DNA of 64,000 nucleotides from Burkholderiaceae bacterium 26 (GTDB lineage Bacteria; Pseudomonadota; Gammaproteobacteria; Burkholderiales; Burkholderiaceae): NCBI GenBank assembly GCA_000955795.1, contig JYOB01000001.1, positions 62,001 to 126,000 of the forward strand, read 5' to 3'. Shown piece by piece: positions 63,067 to 64,000 of this stretch (position 1 is its first letter; each line of letters starts with the position of its first letter). The notes under the pieces were generated by a model. It saw only the letters and a program-made list of their open reading frames with translations, ran no database searches and was not told where the DNA came from. The position numbers and the translations under genes were made by a program.

Positions 63067-63483
63067 TTAGGAATCATAGTGGCCCCCTTGGAAAAACAAA
63101 GGGCGGAAAGGGCCGGATATTCCATCGCATTTTCATTTCCGCCGACCCATTTGTTTTGGCACTGCACGAACCCCGTTGCTGCTTGCCCCGTCTGCTTACA
63201 TCGCCTGCATGTGCGAGCCTTATGTGCGGTTCGTTTCACGATGCGACGATGCCGGAAAAAATCTCCCCGGCATATTGGTTGGTCGCTACATTGGTGAGAA
63301 TGTTCCAACCCGCCCGATTATGTCGTTCACATGAAGTATTTTGCGCAGGCAAAATCACGCTTGAGTGATCCATGAGGCAGATTGCCGCGTCAAGTTCGGG
63401 CGCGGCGTGCCGTTAGTGGTCGAAAGAGCGCGTCTGCCCCGTGACCTAGCAGGCGCAAATTGGATGCACGTGTCTGGACTGTC
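63067..63483. other. Intergenic region without a gene
   Basis: About 415 bp, AT-richer than the rest, with no supported gene. It holds the promoter of the minus-strand small transcript at its left end and the promoter of the exported-protein gene at its right. Confidence 0.5.
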
Positions 63484-63882
63484 ATGCCGTCTCTGTCTCC
63501 CCCCAATCGATCGCTTTCACGGCGCACCACGCGGTTGTTGATTGCCGTGAGCGTGCTGGCCGCACTTGTTGCGTTGCCGCGTGCGCACGCTTCTACGCCG
63601 CCCGCGGCTGCGGCAGCCCCTGCTCCCAGTCGTCCACCCGTTGCTGCTGCCGCACCTGCCCCAATTCCGGCCGCCAAGACAGCCAAAGCCACGACCGTTG
63701 CCTCCACGGCCCCGACCTGCCAGGCGATCATGCAGCGCCTGTCGGGCAGCCTCGCGGCCACGCCCAGCACGGCCGACAAGCCGGGCACCGTGATGATCGA
63801 CGTCGACAAGGCAGGCGTGATGATGGCCTGCAGCCATTCCGACTCGATTGCCATTCCCGTACCGGGCGGCAAGCCCCGATGA
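63484..63882 (+). CDS. Small exported Ala/Pro-rich protein
   Basis: A 132-residue protein. Basic start (MPSLSPPNRSLSRRTTR), hydrophobic core (LLIAVSVLAALVAL), likely cut after AHA. Residues 40-75 are an Ala/Pro spacer; the C-terminal ~55 residues (CQAIMQRLSG, then MMACSHSDSI) hold two Cys. No family was recognised. The next gene overlaps its stop (ATGA), so the two are a pair. Start at 63484 is chosen over 63460 because it gives a good leader. Confidence 0.7.
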   Translation: MPSLSPPNRSLSRRTTRLLIAVSVLAALVALPRAHASTPPAAAAAPAPSRPPVAAAAPAPIPAAKTAKATTVASTAPTCQAIMQRLSGSLAATPSTADKPGTVMIDVDKAGVMMACSHSDSIAIPVPGGKPR

Positions 63883-64000
63883 CATCCGTCGGCTTCACAC
63901 ACCGTGTCGTGACCGGCATGCTGGCGGCGCTGGCAGCGCTGTCCATGCCGGTGGCCGGTGCTGAGCGCTGGATCCCGCTGCCCGATCAACCGGACAGCCA
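63879..64000 (+). CDS. Exported protein, cut by the window edge
   Basis: Starts with ATG 63879, overlapping the stop of the previous gene by 4 bp. The 40 visible residues are a signal peptide (VVTGMLAALAALSMPVAGA) and the first few mature residues (ERWIPLPDQPDS). Probably secreted together with the preceding small protein. The rest lies outside the window. Confidence 0.65.
   Translation, partial: MTSVGFTHRVVTGMLAALAALSMPVAGAERWIPLPDQPDS

Overview
The window reads as a chromosomal or megaplasmid stretch of a high-GC beta-proteobacterium of the family Burkholderiaceae, most likely Ralstonia or a close relative. This rests on gene content and gene order (LysR, lipase-like gene, RND pump and outer-membrane factor as in the Burkholderia bpeT-llpE-bpeEF-oprC loci; a non-canonical type III secretion system; orphan VgrG/Rhs island), not on any database search. 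No rRNA, tRNA, insertion sequence, integrase or CRISPR array was seen.

Layout. 1-273: 5' part of a secreted protein made of 24-residue repeats. 371-9061: LysR regulator divergent from a lipase-like protein (catalytic Ser replaced by Asp), then an RND efflux pump (adaptor, transporter, outer-membrane factor) closed by a strong terminator. 9062-9741: 680 bp with no convincing gene. 9742-17552: a type VI secretion cargo island on the minus strand, transcribed vgrG, DUF1795 (Eag) chaperone, PAAR-Rhs polymorphic toxin with a nuclease-like tip, candidate immunity gene. 17867-26170: a minus-strand operon that looks like a synthase-dependent exopolysaccharide system (wecB, family 2 glycosyltransferase, bactofilin-like protein, periplasmic barrel protein, polysaccharide deacetylase, YaiO-like outer-membrane barrel, membrane protein).

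26728-39135 is the most unusual part. It carries an MFS transporter, a DUF1445 (D-glutamate cyclase family) enzyme, a glutaminase, a LysR regulator, and a 2578-residue protein. The big protein contains two D-glutamate-cyclase-like (DUF4392) domains on either side of a glutamate/aspartate racemase domain, with a poly-proline N-terminus and a LysM-like C-terminus. The enzyme families would let glutamine pass to L-Glu, D-Glu and 5-oxo-D-proline. The big gene sits directly beside a type III secretion system and shares palindromic GTAG/CTAC promoter motifs with it, so it is a good candidate for a type III secreted protein.

39200-55031: type III secretion system. The long minus-strand operon runs sctV-sctS-sctC-sctD-small Ala-rich protein-sctI-sctJ-sctK-sctL-sctN-sctO-sctT-sctU. 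A divergent plus-strand operon holds a LuxR-type regulator, sctQ, sctR and a lytic transglycosylase. No translocator, gatekeeper, ruler (sctP) or chaperone gene is visible, and SctU lacks the NPTH self-cleavage motif. A second LuxR-type regulator follows (55066-56145). No autoinducer synthase gene is present.

56476-59335: molybdate transport modBC with a ModE-type operator, a flavodoxin-like gene and modE; modA is absent. 59394-64000: a small membrane protein, a PAS-GAF-PAS-GGDEF-EAL cyclic-di-GMP enzyme, a candidate small RNA with its own promoter and terminator, a small exported Ala/Pro-rich protein, and the start of another exported protein cut by the window edge.
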